From Enterococcus hermanniensis (lineage in GTDB: Bacteria; Bacillota; Bacilli; Lactobacillales; Enterococcaceae), in contig NZ_JXKQ01000002.1 of the NCBI RefSeq assembly GCF_001885945.1, positions 186,001 to 250,000 on the forward strand: a stretch of 64,000 bases of DNA, in the 5' to 3' direction. The position numbers and the translations under genes are program-made. Positions 18,606-26,983 of the stretch are shown piece after piece (the stretch's first letter is position 1; every line of letters starts with the position of its first letter). The notes under the pieces were generated by a model. That model made no database searches. It worked only from the letters and a program-made list of their open reading frames with translations, and was not told the DNA's origin.

Positions 18606-19517
18606 TCATCTCCATTTTTGATATAAGAATAAAGTGTCATCAATGCCATGTTGATCGATATTGATCGTTCGGATCGATTTGTTTTCCCCGAACTTGACAT
18701 GGATCAATTTTGTGAGGGTATTACCGGGAGGAAATTCTAGAGCCAGATCCATTCCTACTTCTTGAGCTACATCCATCATCTTATTCCATTGCACTGGATG
18801 TGCGATATTATGCAAAAGATCTTTACGAATTTCAGCTGGATCCGTTGTAATTCGGCCATCGATGTTTTTTAGATACGGACATATCGTTGCATCAAGAGTG
18901 ACTGAATCCATAATCGGAGCGAATTGTTCCACTGTCGCATCCATCAAGGTACAATGAGAAGGAACTGGAACAGCTAATAATTTCGCAGTTTGTGCGTGAT
19001 ATGTTTTAGCAAGTGCCAATGTTTGTTTTAATCCATGAATATGACCAGAAATTGTATGTTGCATTGGACAATTTTCATTTGATAAATACACTGGAAAAGC
19101 TGGATCAAAACTTTCAGCGACGACTGTTTCGGCTTCGCTTCTAGTTAATCCAACAATCACACCCATTGCATAATCTTTTGGGTAAGCCTTTTTCATTAAA
19201 TCAGCGCGGTGATAAACGAGTTTCGCAGCATCTTCAAAGCTTAAACATCCACTCGCTACTGCCGCACAAAAGGCCCCAATGGAATGACCAGCAACTACAT
19301 CAGGCTTAATACCTGATGCTTTCAGTTGATCAGTATAATAGGCAGCTTTAAGAAGTAATGCTAATTGGATATAAACAGTATCTTGTTCGATATTCGTTGC
19401 ATCTTTTAAACGATATCCTGTGACTTTTTCTAAGGTATCAAAATAACTCATAGGGACATCTTGCAACATCTCACTCGTTTGACTGCCTTGTCCGGGATAT
19501 AAGAATCCAGTACTCAT
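18606..19517 (-). CDS. mdcH: Malonate decarboxylase malonyltransferase (MdcH)
   Basis: 303-residue malonyl-CoA:ACP transacylase homologue that primes the holo-MdcC carrier with malonate. The FabD-like features are clear: LYPGQGSQT at the N-terminus, the nucleophile motif GHSIGAF near residue 97 and the catalytic His in VPVPSHCTLM near residue 195. First gene of the operon. The ATG follows AAGGAGGCTTATC. It is divergent from the LysR regulator, with a 118-base gap that must hold the operon promoter. Gene order here (H first) differs from the Klebsiella order, in which mdcA is first. Confidence 0.93.
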   Translation of the reverse strand: MSTGFLYPGQGSQTSEMLQDVPMSYFDTLEKVTGYRLKDATNIEQDTVYIQLALLLKAAYYTDQLKASGIKPDVVAGHSIGAFCAAVASGCLSFEDAAKLVYHRADLMKKAYPKDYAMGVIVGLTRSEAETVVAESFDPAFPVYLSNENCPMQHTISGHIHGLKQTLALAKTYHAQTAKLLAVPVPSHCTLMDATVEQFAPIMDSVTLDATICPYLKNIDGRITTDPAEIRKDLLHNIAHPVQWNKMMDVAQEVGMDLALEFPPGNTLTKLIHVKFGENKSIRTINIDQHGIDDTLFLYQKWR

Positions 19518-19635
19518 GATAAGCCTCCTTAAGCAATTTCTCTTACGTGTGTTATATTAGCCAAAGTTTGCTATAATAAAAAATGCCAATTTCAGAACGA
19601 TCCATAACAAAAAGGTATGGATTAAGGAGGGTCTT
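19518..19635. promoter_or_regulatory. Divergent mdcH / lysR promoter region
   Basis: The only gap between the mdc operon and its LysR-type regulator. A TATAAT at 19572-19577 points to the regulator, and a TAATAT near 19552-19557 on the minus strand points to mdcH. Neither has a good -35. The segment between them (TATTAGCCAAAGTTTGCTAT) is roughly dyad-symmetric, as expected for a LysR binding site. Confidence 0.45.
19600..19622 (+). repeat. Inverted repeat in front of the lysR ribosome site
   Basis: ATCCATA, nine bases, TATGGAT: a perfect 7-bp repeat directly upstream of AAGGAGG (19624-19630). It could be an operator or an RNA hairpin near the ribosome site. Confidence 0.5.
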
Positions 19636-20489
19636 ATGAATCTTGACCATTTACGCTATTTTAAAAAGTAGCAGAGTCTAAAAACATTACTCAGTCCGCG
19701 CAAGAACTATACATTTCACAGCCTGCGCTTAGTCGTGCGATGAAGCATTTAGAGCAAGAATTAGGTGTGCCTTTGTTTTACCATACCGGCCGTCACATCG
19801 AATTAACAATGTATGCTGAAAGTTTTTATCCTTATGTACTTCAAACACTCGCTCAATTTGATCGAGGACTAGCTGCGATTCAAGCTCTTAATGAAGAAAT
19901 TCTGCCAGCGATTACTATTTATTCTGAAGTCGCTTCAGTCTCGATTCCTAATTTAGTGAAATCTTTCAGTGAAAAACATCCTGAAATCCAGCTTTCCATC
20001 CAACAACATGGTGCAACTGAAAAAGCACAGGAAAAAGTGTTTTATATTACTTCTGAACCTAAAGTTGGTTTAACGAATTTACCTATCTTTACTGAAGAAA
20101 TTCTCTTGGCTATTCCTAAAAATCAACCATTAGCTACAAAAGAAGTGATTGAAATTTCAGATATTCAAACACATTCTTTTTTGATGCTTGCCACAAATTC
20201 ACCTTTACGTCGGACACTTGATGCAGCTTTTGAAACACAAAAAATTGCCTTGAAAATCGGAGCAACGACCGATGATCCCGCTACATTACGTTCAATGATC
20301 AACCAAGGATTAGGAATGACCTTTTTTCCAAAAATAACTTGGGGTTATGAAAAAAAAGCCCCCTTCGTTCTACGAAAAATAGAAAAGCTTTCACTTTCAC
20401 GGACGATTTATTTGGCTTCTAGTTTCACTGAAGAAAATCCGATGGCAAAAATGATTGCTAAAACATTGAAGGAATTTTTTATCCCTTAA
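19636..20489 (+). pseudogene. LysR-family regulator of the mdc operon, frameshifted
   Basis: A full LysR-type regulator except for one missing base. The ATG at 19636, behind AAGGAGG, encodes MNLDHLRYFKK and then stops at TAG (19669-19671). The frame with one base added in the A-run at 19663-19667 continues VAESKNITQSAQELYISQPA, completing the helix-turn-helix, and runs to 20489 with a normal effector-binding domain. An internal ATG at 19740 would make 249 residues lacking most of the DNA-binding domain. The gene is divergent from mdcH, so its normal role is control of malonate use. Explanations: true loss of function, a sequencing error, or -1 slippage on the A-run, which would restore exactly this protein. 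Confidence 0.85.
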
Positions 20490-20495
20490 CTAAAT

Positions 20496-20538
20496 AAAAA
20501 AGCACTCGCTAGTAAAAATGACTAACGGGTGCTTTTTT
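20496..20538 (+). terminator. Terminator after the lysR gene
   Basis: GCACTCGCTAGT, a 7-base loop, ACTAACGGGTGC, then TTTTTT. The 12-bp stem contains one G-T pair and one C-A mismatch. Confidence 0.85.
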
Positions 20539-20734
20539 GATTGTTAAATTAAAATTCAAAAAGAATTCTTTTTTTCAGTCACATGAACTGAAAACTGATA
20601 GCTTGCGATTTCTCTTTTTTAGTAGCAAAAACCTTTTCTAATCAACGATTTCTGCTTTTTTTGTTCTTTTTTTTATACTAGAATACCTAATGTAATTAGT
20701 TGAAAATTTGCTGAAAATGAAAGGCGTGTCTAAT

Positions 20735-21448
20735 TTGATTGAAACTGTCGTATTTGATATCGATGATACTATCTACGATCAACAAGAACCATTTCGCAAA
20801 GCGATCCAAAAACTATTTCCTCTAGTGAGTGAAGCTGATATGCTTCCGTTATATACTCGTTTCCGTGTCCATAGTGACAATAATTTTAACAAAGTTATTA
20901 CACAAGAATGGACATTAGAATACATGCGTGCACATCGCATCAATCAATCATTGCAAGATTTAAATTATCCATCAATCACTGATGAAGAATCCTTGCATTT
21001 CCAAAGTGTTTATGAAGACGAACTAAATTCGATTTCGATGCATCAAGAAGTTGAAAAAACTTTGGACTTTTTAAAAGAAAAACAAGTACCAATTAGTATT
21101 ATCACCAATGGTCCTACTGATCATCAATACAAAAAAATCTTACAGTTAGGTTTACTTAACTGGGTCGATGAGGACAACATCATTATTTCTCAAGCAACCG
21201 GTTATGAAAAACCCGATGTTGAGATTTTTGAATTAGGCAAAAAACAATTTGCTTTAAATCCTGAAAAGGCCTTATATGTAGGCGATAATTTCAAAAATGA
21301 TGTTCTTGGTTCCACTCGAGCTGGTTGGCATGCCCTTTGGTTAAACCATCGCAATCGACAATTACCTGAAGGAACTTCTCAAATCCATGATATTGAATTG
21401 ACCTCATTTGAACAACTATTACCTACTTTCCAACATATCTTTGCCTAA
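20735..21448 (+). CDS. HAD-superfamily hydrolase (subfamily IA)
   Basis: About 238 residues. Haloacid dehalogenase-type phosphatase with all four motifs: VFDIDDTIYD near the N-terminus (nucleophile Asp), ITNGP, a lysine in the GYEKPDVEIF segment and GDNFKNDVLGS near the C-terminus. The cap domain lies between motifs I and II. YjjG-like proteins of this type dephosphorylate nucleotides or sugar phosphates, but the substrate is unknown. The start is uncertain: I favour the TTG at 20735, ten bases after GAAAGG and just before the conserved IETVVFD. An ATG at 20717 and a TTG at 20708 are in frame but lack a ribosome site. Confidence 0.88.
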   Translation: MIETVVFDIDDTIYDQQEPFRKAIQKLFPLVSEADMLPLYTRFRVHSDNNFNKVITQEWTLEYMRAHRINQSLQDLNYPSITDEESLHFQSVYEDELNSISMHQEVEKTLDFLKEKQVPISIITNGPTDHQYKKILQLGLLNWVDEDNIIISQATGYEKPDVEIFELGKKQFALNPEKALYVGDNFKNDVLGSTRAGWHALWLNHRNRQLPEGTSQIHDIELTSFEQLLPTFQHIFA

Positions 21449-21460
21449 AATGATTTTATA

Positions 21461-21498
21461 AAAAAAGACGTGCGGCGATTTTGCCGCACGTCTTTAGT
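21461..21498. terminator. Bidirectional terminator at the HAD / C39 junction
   Basis: AAGACGTGCGGC (21465-21476), a 6-base loop, GCCGCACGTCTT (21483-21494): a strong GC-rich stem whose right end touches the stop codon of the minus-strand peptidase gene. Confidence 0.88.
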
Positions 21499-22288
21499 CA
21501 TTTGTTTCAATATATAGTGACTCATTCCCCATCGCTTGAAAAATTTCTTCAAATTCTGAGCGATCAACGATTCGATTCTTATAGCCATAAGGATCATTGA
21601 CATAGACATGTTGACTGTCTACACCGGTCACTACTACAGCATGACACAAAGGGGATACGGTAACTTCACCACTAGTTGTTTGCCAAGTTTGAAAATCATT
21701 TGCTGTAGGTACTTGAAAATCGACCGTCGTAACAACCCAAACAGGAGTACCTGCTTGAACAATAGCCGCCAATTCAGAAAAGTCGGTCGACGAACTAGAT
21801 ACGACTGAGTGGTTTCCTTCTACATAGTCCTCCGCAACTGCAGCAATTGGTTCAACAGCCACACCCATTGCATCATACCCACCATAAATATTTCCGACAA
21901 ACCCGTCATGCGGATTGCCATGGATGTCTTGGCTCTCATCTTCATACAGCGGAACATAATTTAACTGCTCTGCTAATTTATTTTTATTCGTTTCATAGCC
22001 ATAGTAATTCAGTAACATAGAAAGTGCCGTAATCTCACAACCATTTTCTAAAGGAGGATTTCCCTCATTTTGGTTTTCTAAAGGAACATCGATAATCGTT
22101 GCTCCAGCTTCTTTTTCTTCCTTCTGTTCTGCCAATAATTCAACGCTTGTACCTTCTGTTTCTTTTGTTACTTCAACGGTCTTTCGATCATTGAAAAAAA
22201 ATAAAAGAAAACAAATTCCTGTTGGTACAATTAGAAAAATCAACCAATTCATTAAATGTTTGATCTTACTCACCTCACTATTCAACAC
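21494..22288 (-). CDS. Membrane-anchored C39-like cysteine peptidase
   Basis: 264 residues with an N-terminal membrane anchor (about 13-31) and an extracellular peptidase-C39-like domain. The catalytic triad is visible: Cys84 in ENGCEITALSML, His216 in CHAVVVTG and Asp232 in VNDPYG. Related proteins (YvpB type) are presumed surface or secreted peptidases of unknown substrate, and there is no ABC transporter domain as in bacteriocin processors. Start GTG at 22288 is uncertain. A GTG 15 bases further in is possible, and no ribosome site is clear. The gene is the last in a run of minus-strand cell-surface genes. Confidence 0.82.
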   Translation of the reverse strand: MLNSEVSKIKHLMNWLIFLIVPTGICFLLFFFNDRKTVEVTKETEGTSVELLAEQKEEKEAGATIIDVPLENQNEGNPPLENGCEITALSMLLNYYGYETNKNKLAEQLNYVPLYEDESQDIHGNPHDGFVGNIYGGYDAMGVAVEPIAAVAEDYVEGNHSVVSSSSTDFSELAAIVQAGTPVWVVTTVDFQVPTANDFQTWQTTSGEVTVSPLCHAVVVTGVDSQHVYVNDPYGYKNRIVDRSEFEEIFQAMGNESLYIETND

Positions 22289-22330
22289 TGTAAGTATTGC
22301 AAGTGAAGCTTAACTATAACTTAATATAGT

Positions 22331-22360
22331 AAAAAACGAGAATCAGCATCCGATTCTCGT
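22331..22360 (-). terminator. Terminator of the TIM-barrel protein gene
   Basis: ACGAGAATC, a 7-base loop, GATTCTCGT, with TTTTTT following on the minus strand. Confidence 0.85.
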
Positions 22361-22366
22361 TTTTCT

Positions 22367-23056
22367 TTATTCTTCTTGGTCTTCCTTGTACTCCATTTCC
22401 CGGTATTTCTCCATTTTACGACTAAATAAAACACCATTAGAAGGTGGCGTATATGTTATTGCATTCGCTCCTGCTGCAATTGTAGCTTCAATTGTTTCAT
22501 CATCTGGTCCACCTGTAGCAATGATTGGTAATTCTGGATATCGCTCACGAAAATATTTTACTGTTTCCACAGTATCTTTTCCAGCACTGATGTTGATAAT
22601 ATCGACTCCCGCCGATAATTTTTCTTCGATTTTAGAATATTTTGATGTCACTGTTGCAACCACGGGGATATCTACCACATCATAAATCGCTTGAATCGTT
22701 TCTACAGGTGTTGGCCCATTCACAACGACACCAATACTTCCTTGAGCTTCCGCGAACATTCCCATATAAGCAGAGCGAGGACCTTGAGTTAAGCCGCCTG
22801 CAACTCCAGAAAAGACAGGAATATCTGCTGCTTCAATAATTCCTTTAGTAATCGCTGGATGTGGTGTAAATGGATAGACTGCAATTACGGCATCTGCATC
22901 GGTATTACGGATAATAGCAATATCCGTCGTAAAAATAATCGAACGAATTTTTTTCCCAAAGATGACGATTCCAGATGCCTTTTTGATTGGTTTTGGAACA
23001 CGTACAATATCTTTTCTTAATTCTGTCATGATTTCAGGTATTTTTGAATCTGTCAT
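22367..23056 (-). CDS. TIM-barrel protein of unknown function
   Basis: About 229 residues with alternating strands and helices ending in glycine-rich phosphate-binding loops (IIATGGPDDETIEATIAAGANAI in three short stretches), as in NanE-like epimerases and related phosphate-binding TIM barrels. I cannot name a specific family, and no active-site set identifies an activity. Genes of this kind are often listed only as 'hydrolase'. Start: the ATG at 23056 has AGGGG eight bases upstream. A TTG at 23074 is in frame but has no ribosome site. Neighbours are cell-wall enzymes on the same strand, but terminators separate them. Confidence 0.7.
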   Translation of the reverse strand: MTDSKIPEIMTELRKDIVRVPKPIKKASGIVIFGKKIRSIIFTTDIAIIRNTDADAVIAVYPFTPHPAITKGIIEAADIPVFSGVAGGLTQGPRSAYMGMFAEAQGSIGVVVNGPTPVETIQAIYDVVDIPVVATVTSKYSKIEEKLSAGVDIINISAGKDTVETVKYFRERYPELPIIATGGPDDETIEATIAAGANAITYTPPSNGVLFSRKMEKYREMEYKEDQEE

Positions 23057-23098
23057 ACAACCAGCCCCTAACAAATTTTTGTTAAGTCAATTTTACTA

Positions 23099-23710
23099 CT
23101 AATGGTCGTACTGCTCCAAATTATACGTTTTGATAACCTCGATAATTTTACTTGCATAGTCAGGATCAGTAGCATAACCTGCTGTCTGTAAAGCTTGTGC
23201 TGCTGCTTGGTAATTTGCAGCTGTTAGAACATCCGCATATAATTGTGGATTCCAATTCGTTCCATTCACAAAAAGCATCGTATGATCATCTAATGATTCG
23301 TCCCAAGAACTATAGACTCTAAAGTCCCCTTGAATCGTGATCCATTGTTCATTGACGTATTCTTTTGTTTCTAGACTGACCTTATTCTGATTTTCAGATG
23401 CTTTAATACCAAAAAGATTGTTATATTGGCTTGCTAGTTGCGACTGTCCCCAATTTGATTCCAAGATGGCTTGCCCCAAAATAATACTAGGCAAGATGCC
23501 ATAGCCTTGTTGCAGCTCTTTTGCATGTGGAGCTAACTTATCAATAAATTCTTGATGTGTTAGCTTTTCTGTTTGGTCATCACTTCTAGTGGTTGAATTA
23601 GATAATAAATGTAAAGAAAAAACGAAAGCGATCCCAAGTAATAAAAGACCTCCAAAAATTAGAGGCAAAGAAACTTGAGACTTTCGTTTTTTAAAGATTT
23701 TTTTTGGCAT
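23099..23710 (-). CDS. GH73 glucosaminidase (membrane-anchored)
   Basis: 203 residues. A short basic N-terminus, a membrane segment (about 15-36) and a GH73 domain that cleaves the beta-1,4 bond after N-acetylglucosamine in peptidoglycan. The catalytic Glu84 is in the motif GQAILESNWGQSQLA, followed by NLFGIK and the family's YSSWDESLDDH motif. No cell-wall-binding repeats are present, so it is probably a housekeeping remodeller held at the membrane. It lies directly after the M15 carboxypeptidase gene (9-base gap), probably on the same transcript. Confidence 0.92.
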   Translation of the reverse strand: MPKKIFKKRKSQVSLPLIFGGLLLLGIAFVFSLHLLSNSTTRSDDQTEKLTHQEFIDKLAPHAKELQQGYGILPSIILGQAILESNWGQSQLASQYNNLFGIKASENQNKVSLETKEYVNEQWITIQGDFRVYSSWDESLDDHTMLFVNGTNWNPQLYADVLTAANYQAAAQALQTAGYATDPDYASKIIEVIKTYNLEQYDH

Positions 23711-23719
23711 AGCAACTCC

Positions 23720-24508
23720 TTATTTATCTGATAGCTGTTGCAAAAATTCTTCTAGTGTCAAATTATTTTTAGTGATATATTCCGCATTTTCTTTACCGAC
23801 ATAACGAATATGCCAGGGTTCATAAGTAATGCCTGTAATATCTTGACGATCTTTAGGGTAGCGAATAATAAATCCATATTTCGGAGCATTTTCTGCAATC
23901 CATTTCGCTCCTGGCTGATCCCCATAGGAAGCATCTAACACTTGTGTAGTATATGAGTTGTACCAATCCTGATCAACGATGTCCATTGCTAAACCGGTAT
24001 GATGTTCGCTATAGCCAGGCTCAGTGATCGTTTCTTTTGTTTTAGTCGTCGCATCTGCCTCGGTCATTCCACTGCCACTGATTAAACTATTAACGTTATT
24101 ATCAAATACTTTTTTTTGCGCTTCGACTGAACGGAAAGCTGAAACAATCACTAATGGATAGCCCGCTTTTGTCGCAGCTTCTGATAGTGCTTCATAGTCA
24201 CTAACGATTCGGCTATCTACTTGATGACTATTGTCAGATAATGTAGCCAATTGGCTTTCTGCGACTTCATTTTCGATTTTATTTTTGGGTCCCACTAAAA
24301 CAAGGTTCCAATCAGTTGTTTTAGCATCGGGTAATGCTTTTTGTGCAGCCGTTTTCTTGCTCGTACTTGCAGCTGTTTTCTTTTCAAATGAGTATGTTGT
24401 CGCAGTTGTTTTCTTTACCTCAGACTTTGATTGTGAGCCGTGAAAGAGTGAATAACCCGTCAAACCAAACATAACGATCACTGAAATCAGCCCTACTGTT
24501 TTTTTCAA
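23720..24508 (-). CDS. M15 family D-Ala-D-Ala carboxypeptidase (VanY-like)
   Basis: 262 residues. N-terminal signal-anchor, a low-complexity Ala/Lys/Thr linker and an M15B peptidase domain. The zinc ligands form the motif SxHxxGxAxD with His169 and Asp176, and His233 in EPWHIRY. Such enzymes remove the terminal D-Ala of peptidoglycan stem peptides. VanY-type homology does not mean vancomycin resistance: no vanHAX genes are present, and chromosomal members are common in enterococci. It is followed by the GH73 gene, so stem-peptide trimming and glycan cleavage are encoded together. Extracellular. Confidence 0.9.
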   Translation of the reverse strand: MKKTVGLISVIVMFGLTGYSLFHGSQSKSEVKKTTATTYSFEKKTAASTSKKTAAQKALPDAKTTDWNLVLVGPKNKIENEVAESQLATLSDNSHQVDSRIVSDYEALSEAATKAGYPLVIVSAFRSVEAQKKVFDNNVNSLISGSGMTEADATTKTKETITEPGYSEHHTGLAMDIVDQDWYNSYTTQVLDASYGDQPGAKWIAENAPKYGFIIRYPKDRQDITGITYEPWHIRYVGKENAEYITKNNLTLEEFLQQLSDK

Positions 24509-24524
24509 TTAAAAAATCCTTTCG

Positions 24525-25058
24525 TCAATCGTCTAAAGACGTATATGTTTCTGTCAAATTCTCATTGACCCAATCTAACAATGCCGTTTGAGTATGAGAA
24601 CTTGCAATTTGATTTTGGACATGGGCGGGCAAACGGAAGGTTAGAATATCGCTATACCCCCACGCGTCATAATCGATCGTAACCCGAAGGTTGATAAAAT
24701 CGCTATTTTCTTCTTCATTTTTATTTTTAAATGGAATCATTTCTACTTGTGCCAACCCACTAGCGATCCAACGTTGAGCAACGATTGTCTTCATTTCCCG
24801 GTATTCAGCCACTGCGATTCGACGCTTTTCAGGGAAAAGTAATGTTTGACGAATAACTTTTTGGCTCAACATCCACTCATAATCACTAAATAAATTTTTT
24901 ACTTTTTGATTGGCTTCTGGCGATAGATTGTTTTGTCCATCTTTCCATTGTTGCCATTGGTTTTGACTGATTCCTAAATAAGCTTGATAAAAATCTTGTT
25001 CTGAATGAAATTGTTCAAAAATTGCACTGAGTACTAAATCTAAATAAATTTGATTCAC
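24525..25058 (-). CDS. Protein of unknown function upstream of cell-wall enzymes
   Basis: 177 residues, and I do not recognise the family. The first 60 residues are helical and may form an HTH-like fold (ISQNQWQQWKDGQNNLSPEANQKVKNLF). The rest contains beta-strand segments (SDFINLRVTIDYDAW, YSDILTFRLPAHV). No signal peptide, membrane segment or catalytic motif is seen. It precedes the VanY-like gene by 16 bases on the same strand, so all three genes (24525-25058, vanY-like, GH73) are probably one operon. Confidence 0.6.
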   Translation of the reverse strand: MNQIYLDLVLSAIFEQFHSEQDFYQAYLGISQNQWQQWKDGQNNLSPEANQKVKNLFSDYEWMLSQKVIRQTLLFPEKRRIAVAEYREMKTIVAQRWIASGLAQVEMIPFKNKNEEENSDFINLRVTIDYDAWGYSDILTFRLPAHVQNQIASSHTQTALLDWVNENLTETYTSLDD

Positions 25059-25225
25059 GAAGAATCCCTCCTCTATTATTTTAGCTAATATTCTGAAAAA
25101 ATACAGTACTATATCAAATCGATTGAAATAATTTAATAATTACTGCATACTTAATGAAAGCGCCTCGTATTCTATTAAGTATATCAGTAAAAACGAAATT
25201 TTGGCGTATGACTAGGAGGAGCACC

Positions 25226-26185
25226 ATGTCTAAATTACAATGGGGCATTATCGGATTAGGTGAAATTGCCCATCAATTTGCGGCAAATTTTGAGCAAGAA
25301 ACCAGTAGCCTAAGTGCCTGTGCTTCACGCTCATTAGAAAAAGCTCAAACTTTTGCCCAACAATATAACATCCCTAAAGCTTATGGTAGTTATGAGGAAT
25401 TATTAGCAGATGATAACATCTCAATTATTTATATTGCGGTTCCTAATCGACAGCATAGTACCCATATCATGCAAGCTTTAGCAGCAGGCAAACATGTTCT
25501 TTGCGAAAAGGCCATTACGATGAATTTAGCTGAATTACAGTCAGCGATGAAATTAGCTGAACAAAAACAATTGATTCTTGCTGAAGCAATGACCATCTTC
25601 AATATGCCATTATACCATGAATTACATTCATTGATAGCATCTGATCGCTTAGGAAAATTAAAAATGATCCAAGCACCTTTCGGCAGTTATAAAGATCCAG
25701 ATCCGAGCAATCGGTTTTTCAATCCTGAACTTGCCGGGGGTGCGTTGCTTGATATCGGAACCTACGCCGTTTCTTTTGCTCGCTGGTTTTTAACAGAGCA
25801 GCCAACAGTCGTAGCCTCTACCATGGTTCCTTTTTCAACAGGGGTCGATGAGCAATCGATTTCCATTTTACGTAATTCAAAAGATGAATTAGCGACAATC
25901 AGCTTGAGTTTCCAAGCAAAAATGCCTAAAAAGGGAATCGTCGCTTTTGAAAATGGCTATCTAACGATTGATAATTATCCTCGTGCAGACCAAGCAGAAC
26001 TATTTTTTAATGATGGGACAAAAGAAACAATCCAATCTGGTTTTACCGGAAATGCGATGAATTACGAAATTGAAAATATAGTCGCTATAATCAATGGCGA
26101 AAAAACAAATCAATCTCTTTTCTTTACTAAAGATGTCATTGATATTTTGGATCAAATGCAGCAAAAATGGCAATCACAAGTATAA
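25226..26185 (+). CDS. Gfo/Idh/MocA family oxidoreductase
   Basis: 319 residues. NAD(P)-binding Rossmann domain at the N-terminus (IGLGEIAHQF, residues about 8-18), a conserved EKA motif (CEKAITMN near 92) with the catalytic-like lysine, and a C-terminal alpha/beta domain with GGALLDIGTYAVSFARW. Family members oxidise sugars, polyols or dihydrodiols, but the substrate is unknown. Start at 25226 because AGGAGGAGCACC precedes it. An upstream frame extension to 25154 lacks a ribosome site and is not conserved in type. Monocistronic, with its own terminator. Confidence 0.88.
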   Translation: MSKLQWGIIGLGEIAHQFAANFEQETSSLSACASRSLEKAQTFAQQYNIPKAYGSYEELLADDNISIIYIAVPNRQHSTHIMQALAAGKHVLCEKAITMNLAELQSAMKLAEQKQLILAEAMTIFNMPLYHELHSLIASDRLGKLKMIQAPFGSYKDPDPSNRFFNPELAGGALLDIGTYAVSFARWFLTEQPTVVASTMVPFSTGVDEQSISILRNSKDELATISLSFQAKMPKKGIVAFENGYLTIDNYPRADQAELFFNDGTKETIQSGFTGNAMNYEIENIVAIINGEKTNQSLFFTKDVIDILDQMQQKWQSQV

Positions 26186-26190
26186 AATTA

Positions 26191-26229
26191 AACAAAAGGA
26201 ATCGTTTAGGCGATGCCTTTTGTTTTTTT
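26191..26229 (+). terminator. Terminator after the oxidoreductase gene
   Basis: AACAAAAGGAATCG, a 6-base loop, CGATGCCTTTTGTT, then a T run. One mismatch in a 14-bp stem. Confidence 0.85.
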
Positions 26230-26281
26230 GTCAATTTTCGGCTAAACTATTTAATATAAGGACAATAAAAGGAGGATTACT

Positions 26282-26875
26282 ATGCAAATTGGTCGTTTCC
26301 GTTTAGGAATGCGTACAATCAAAACGGCACTTGCTGTCATGCTCTGCATTTTATTATTCCATATTACAGATCGTGGTTCTCCCTTGATTGCTGCTTTGGC
26401 TACTGTTTTTTCATTAAGACAAGATCTGACAACCAGTATTTCTTTTGGTCGTTCTAGAGTATTAGGCAATTCATTAGGTGGACTATTAGCCATGATATAC
26501 TACTATATCCAAGCCTTTTTTAACAATGAATTCTTTGTCGAACTATTGATTCTGCCATTATTTGTTATTTTAGTTATTGTTTTATCTGACGGACTAAATA
26601 ATAATTCTGGAATCATTTCAGCAATTGCCACGATGCTGTTGATTGCTTTAAGCATCCCACAAGGAGAATCTGCTCTTTTCGCTTTAAATCGTGTGTTAGA
26701 CACTTTTATCGGAACGATTATTGCGATCTCGCTGAATGGTGTTATCACGCCACAAACAGATGAAAAAGAAAAAGAGCTCAAAGAAGACCTAGTTGAACTG
26801 AAAAAAAAGGAAGCAGAGTTAAACAAAAATTTGTACACTGTACGTAAACAAATCAAGGATCAAGCTCATAAGTGA
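26282..26875 (+). CDS. FUSC/DUF939-type membrane protein
   Basis: 197 residues with about four hydrophobic segments (roughly 8-26, 65-80, 85-110 and 120-165) and a charged coiled-coil tail (about 165-197). The opening MQIGRFRLGMRTIKTALAVM and the GNSLGGLLAMIYYYI segment are typical of the FUSC / aromatic acid exporter family. It may act in efflux of organic acids. ATG follows AAAGGAGGATTACT. The last codons lie inside the terminator hairpin. A second gene of this broad type begins at the left edge of the window. Confidence 0.8.
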   Translation: MQIGRFRLGMRTIKTALAVMLCILLFHITDRGSPLIAALATVFSLRQDLTTSISFGRSRVLGNSLGGLLAMIYYYIQAFFNNEFFVELLILPLFVILVIVLSDGLNNNSGIISAIATMLLIALSIPQGESALFALNRVLDTFIGTIIAISLNGVITPQTDEKEKELKEDLVELKKKEAELNKNLYTVRKQIKDQAHK

Positions 26876-26895
26876 GCTTGATCCTTGATTTTTGT
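26851..26895 (+). terminator. Terminator overlapping the end of the FUSC-like gene
   Basis: A perfect 18-bp stem (26851-26868 with 26873-26890), a TAAG loop and a following T-rich run. The stop codon TGA (26873-26875) opens the right arm, so the final eight codons encode the left arm. Confidence 0.88.
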
Positions 26896-26934
26896 TTGCT
26901 ACTCGATAGCATTGACCGACTATAGCTGATTATA

Positions 26935-26969
26935 GGCAAAAAAGAACTCGACCTAAAAAGGTCGAGTTC
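26935..26969 (-). terminator. Terminator of nagA
   Basis: On the minus strand GAACTCGACCT, a 4-base loop, AGGTCGAGTTC, then TTTTTT. It begins 15 bases past the nagA stop. Confidence 0.88.
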
Positions 26970-26983
26970 GAAAGATCGTTCAA

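Noticed and set aside
19740-20489. Independent 249-residue LysR-like gene starting at an internal ATG
   Set aside because: It begins in the middle of the helix-turn-helix and has no ribosome site. The upstream sequence in the same frame encodes the missing half, so it is better read as a frameshifted full gene.
23720-24508. Vancomycin-resistance (vanY) call
   Set aside because: The protein is VanY-like, but no vanHAX, vanRS or other van genes are present. Chromosomal carboxypeptidases of this type are common.
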